This document shows positions 30,591 to 33,233 of a stretch of DNA of 33,233 bases, piece after piece. Below the pieces are notes generated by a model. The model was given only the letters and a program-made list of their open reading frames with translations. It was not told the origin of the DNA and did no database searches. A program made the position numbers and the translations under genes. Each line of letters starts with the position of its first letter. Position 1 is the stretch's first letter. This stretch comes from Bacteroidota bacterium (GTDB taxonomy: Bacteria > Bacteroidota > Bacteroidia > Cytophagales > Microscillaceae): contig RDXZ01000030.1 of the NCBI GenBank assembly GCA_004293265.1, positions 1-33,233 on the forward strand, given 5' to 3'.

Positions 30591-30631
30591 TTGTTTTATG
30601 AGATAAACAAAAATTTATACACACTATTTTT

Positions 30632-30652
30632 AAACTTATTTCAAATAAGTTT
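30632..30652 (+). promoter_or_regulatory. 10-bp-arm dyad in the rnc leader
   Basis: AAACTTATTT and AAATAAGTTT flank a single C. It lies about 70 nt before the rnc ATG, where a hairpin could be an operator or an RNase III target. Confidence 0.5.
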
Positions 30653-30721
30653 GTTATATAAATAATGCGTAAAAATTGAAGTTTATACAAAAAAAAATAA
30701 TTTCTAATCTTAATTTCATCA

Positions 30722-31468
30722 ATGTTTACAAGTTTTTTTAATTTATTTAAAAAAATTTCAGAAGAGGATAAAAAACTTATAGAGTCTGTTCGAAAAATTG
30801 TGGGAACACCTCCCAAAAATATCGAAGTGTATAAGCTCGCCCTCAAACATACATCAGCTTTAGCACTCAATCGCATCAACGGACAAAAAGAATCAAACGA
30901 AAGATTAGAATATTTAGGGGACGCTTTTTTAGGGGCAATCGTTGCAGAACATTTGTTTAGAAAATATCCTTTTGAAGACGAAGGATTTTTAACTGAAATT
31001 CGCTCAAGAATTGTCAATCGTGAATCTTTAAATCGTTTGGCACAAAAAATAGGTCTAACCGAAATCATTTCTTATACACTTAATCCATCTAATAGACATA
31101 TCAACATTGCCCATAGGTCAATGAGTGGAGATGCTTTGGAGGCTTTTGTCGGTGCAATTTATTTGGATAAAGGTTTTAATTTTTGTAAAAAATTTGTCGT
31201 CAAAAAATTACTCAACACGCATTATGATTTAGATGAAGTAATTGCCAATAATAAAAATTTTAAAAGCGTAATTATTGAATGGGCGCAAAAAGAAGGAAAA
31301 ATATTAAAATTTGAAATTATTAAAGAATCAGGAACCAAACATTTGAAAGAATTTACCGCACAGATTTTTATCAATGACGAACCGCTCACTATCGGACACG
31401 GACTTAATAAGAAAAAAGCAGAACAAGCCGCCGCACAAAAGGCGTGTGATTCATTAGGAATTTCTTAA
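30722..31468 (+). CDS. rnc: Ribonuclease III
   Basis: RNase III cuts double-stranded RNA in rRNA processing and mRNA control. The nuclease domain has the signature NERLEYLGDAFLGAIVAEHL (about 58-77, Asp67) and GDALEAFVGAIYLDKG with Glu140. The C-terminal dsRNA-binding domain spans about 178-247 (KSVIIEWAQKEGKILKFEI, then KKKAEQAAAQKACDSLG). At 248 residues it is of normal length with a short extra N-terminus. The order acpP-fabF-rnc is conserved in Bacteroidota. Confidence 0.96.
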   Translation: MFTSFFNLFKKISEEDKKLIESVRKIVGTPPKNIEVYKLALKHTSALALNRINGQKESNERLEYLGDAFLGAIVAEHLFRKYPFEDEGFLTEIRSRIVNRESLNRLAQKIGLTEIISYTLNPSNRHINIAHRSMSGDALEAFVGAIYLDKGFNFCKKFVVKKLLNTHYDLDEVIANNKNFKSVIIEWAQKEGKILKFEIIKESGTKHLKEFTAQIFINDEPLTIGHGLNKKKAEQAAAQKACDSLGIS

Positions 31469-31515
31469 AAAATAAAATATTTGTTTTAGTCATAAAAATT
31501 ATGGTTGCATAATTG

Positions 31516-31565
31516 TAGAATGGTAAGTAAGTTTTTATATTTTTAAAATCTTACTTACCATTCTA
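31516..31565. terminator. Bidirectional terminator between rnc and pepA
   Basis: TAGAATGGTAAGTAAG (31516-31531) and its perfect complement (31550-31565) form a 16-bp stem with an 18-nt A/T loop. A T-rich tail (TTTTTTTTCTTTTT) follows on the plus strand. It lies between the convergent rnc and aminopeptidase genes. Confidence 0.88.
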
Positions 31566-31611
31566 AATTTTTTTCTTTTTAAGATTTGAAAACAAAATAA
31601 TGCTAAAAAAT

Positions 31612-33066
31612 CTAAATTCTACTCAAAAAATCTAAAAATAAACGCACTCCAAAAGCAGTACCAATATGTGATGAGGCAAATTCTGTGAGTTTAAAAGCCG
31701 TTCCTGGAATATCTAAATGAGCATACGCCTGATGTTTTTCAGTAAACACTTCTAAAAATTTTCCTGCTGAAATACAGCCTGCCATATCTTTGCCACTATA
31801 ATTACGCACATCAGCAATATCCGAACTAATATCATCTTCATAATCGTCCCATAAAGGCAAACGCCATAATTTTTCACCTGTTTTTAAACCTGCTTTGTAT
31901 AGATTTTCTGCTAATTCTTCATTATTTGTCAATAAAGCACCTGCCATATAACCCAATGTTCTTACCGAACTTCCTGTCAAAGTAGCAATATCTATCAAAA
32001 TTTCAGGTTGGTAGTTTCTATTCAAATAGGTCAAAGCATCAGCCATAATCAACCTACCTTCTGCATCTGTATCAATGACTTCGATTGTTTTTCCTGAATA
32101 AGAAGTTAGTACATCACTTGGGAGATAAGCCTGACTGCCTAATAAATTTTCAGCCACAGGTACAGCACAGACCAAATGAATGTCTAATTGTAGTTTTGCT
32201 ACCACTTCCATTGTTCCTAAGACTGCGGCGGCACCACCCATATCTGATTTCATAAAGTGCATATTTGTACTTGCTTTGATAGAAACTCCTCCATTATCAA
32301 AAGTAATTCCTTTTCCTACCAAACCAACTTTTTTTGTAGCGTTTTTTGGTTTATACTCCATCAAAATAAGATGAGGTTCTACGCGTCCTGCATTGCCTAC
32401 GGCTAATAAACAGCCTAATTTTTCTTTTTCTAATTGTGCTTTGTCTAATATTCTGACCTCAAATCCATTGGTTTTTCCTGATTGTATTGCCCATTCTGAT
32501 ATTGTTTTGGGAGTTTTAAAATTGGGTGCGGCATTGACAATATCCATCACAGACATTTGCGAATCAGCAATTTTTTGTCCTTTGTCAATATATTTTTCAG
32601 CGGTTTTTGTAGGAATATTTGAATAAAAAACAATATTACTTTCATTATTTAAAAACCAATTTTTATCTTGTTTTTTGTCTGTTTTGTATAGTTGAGTATC
32701 ATAACCACCTAACAAAATTCCATTTACAATTTCAGGCAAAAAATTTTCAGCAATATGTTCAATATCAATACCGATTTTTCCTTGTAATGTATTTTTTTGT
32801 TTGAAAAAGAAAAAACGAAATGCTCTAATAATTTCATTTTCTTCGTATTTTTTACCTAAACCTAACAAAGCAATTTTATGTGTAGGAGTGTATAAAATTG
32901 AGATAGATTTTATATCAGCAGAAAAATCGTTTTCTATGTTTGGAATGTTAAAATTATACTTTTCTAATATATTTTTTAAAAAAGTAGCATAATCTTCTGT
33001 TTTAAAAACAGGAATCAAAACAAGTGTTTCATCTTCTTGTTTTCGAGGGGAAATTTGAAATTTCAT
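31612..33066 (-). CDS. pepA: M17 leucyl aminopeptidase
   Basis: M17 peptidases remove N-terminal residues from peptides using two metal ions. The metal and active-site motifs are present: VGKGITFDNGGVSIK (about 250-264), MKSDMGGAAAV, the signature DTDAEGRLIMADAL (about 330-343) and TLTGSSV. The N-terminal ~160 residues are the variable regulatory domain. Length (484) fits the family. No signal peptide, so it is cytoplasmic. It converges on rnc with a shared terminator. Confidence 0.94.
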   Translation of the reverse strand: MKFQISPRKQEDETLVLIPVFKTEDYATFLKNILEKYNFNIPNIENDFSADIKSISILYTPTHKIALLGLGKKYEENEIIRAFRFFFFKQKNTLQGKIGIDIEHIAENFLPEIVNGILLGGYDTQLYKTDKKQDKNWFLNNESNIVFYSNIPTKTAEKYIDKGQKIADSQMSVMDIVNAAPNFKTPKTISEWAIQSGKTNGFEVRILDKAQLEKEKLGCLLAVGNAGRVEPHLILMEYKPKNATKKVGLVGKGITFDNGGVSIKASTNMHFMKSDMGGAAAVLGTMEVVAKLQLDIHLVCAVPVAENLLGSQAYLPSDVLTSYSGKTIEVIDTDAEGRLIMADALTYLNRNYQPEILIDIATLTGSSVRTLGYMAGALLTNNEELAENLYKAGLKTGEKLWRLPLWDDYEDDISSDIADVRNYSGKDMAGCISAGKFLEVFTEKHQAYAHLDIPGTAFKLTEFASSHIGTAFGVRLFLDFLSRI

Positions 33067-33170
33067 TTTTTTATGGGAATATTTTTTTTCTATGATTTAT
33101 AATATATTTTTAGGCTGTTTTGATTTTAAAAAAGGTATCTATTTAGGTTATTTTTTGATAAATAAAAGAG

Positions 33171-33233
33171 TGAGCGTTATTTTGTCTTTTTGAGCGTTAT
33201 TTTGTCTTTTTGAGCGAAGCGAAAAATCTACTT
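33171..33233 (+). repeat. 20-bp tandem repeat and partial palindromic element at the right edge
   Basis: TGAGCGTTATTTTGTCTTTT occurs twice exactly (33171-33190, 33191-33210). It is followed by TGAGCGAAGCGAAAAATCTACTT, the same motif as in the element at 5442-5581. The window cuts the element. Confidence 0.85.

Overview
The window is chromosomal DNA from a very AT-rich member of the Bacteroidota, most likely Cytophagales-like. Evidence: Bacteroidota promoters (TTG, about 20 bp, TAnnTTTG) recur, for example at 1289, 10674 (minus strand), 18472, 26097 and 28822. Starts lack Shine-Dalgarno sequences and sit behind A/T runs. The gene content also fits: DUF2911, a gliding-bacterium type LRR/adenylate cyclase, the acpP-fabF-rnc order, and a SurA-like isomerase beside a MoxR ATPase. 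No rRNA, tRNA, CRISPR array or transposase gene was found. Species cannot be fixed from this window.

Layout. 0-5.4 kb: a membrane protein of unknown function (minus), a Wzx/MATE-like flippase, and an operon of an unknown protein plus an LptF/LptG permease. 5.4-10.6 kb (minus strand): a small secreted protein with a triple-SH3 lipoprotein, and a RecB/AddA-like helicase (lacking its usual C-terminal nuclease) with a RanBP2-type zinc-finger membrane protein. 10.8-18.0 kb (plus): a DUF3299-like protein overlapping lipB, a leucine-rich-repeat adenylate cyclase, an Uma2-family protein with a 42-bp tandem-repeat coiled coil, and a large DUF3352-like periplasmic protein.

18.0-24.1 kb is the accessory region. 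It holds an AbiF/AbiD-family HEPN RNase with its own promoter and a short structured leader resembling the abiF RNA, broken pieces of a TPR protein and a DUF1016 nuclease, dinD, an intact DUF1016 (YhcG-type) PD-(D/E)XK nuclease, and an AAA ATPase fused to a DUF4435 TOPRIM-like domain (PARIS/OLD-like). The genes are separated by long direct repeats (63, 58 and about 182 bp), so the region looks like defence or toxin cassettes that are duplicated and shuffled by recombination. This is the best candidate for a new system.

24.1-33.2 kb returns to core content: two stand-alone response-regulator receivers (minus), a secreted DUF2911 protein, a SurA-like isomerase with a MoxR ATPase, acpP, fabF, rnc, and an M17 leucyl aminopeptidase (minus).

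A second theme is a set of palindromic intergenic elements, mostly placed just after stop codons (5442-5581, 7127-7253, 15234-15305, 18081-18191, 28491-28638, plus a half element at the right edge). Two of them (7127 and 28491) share one architecture, a long closing stem enclosing two related hairpins, although their sequences differ.
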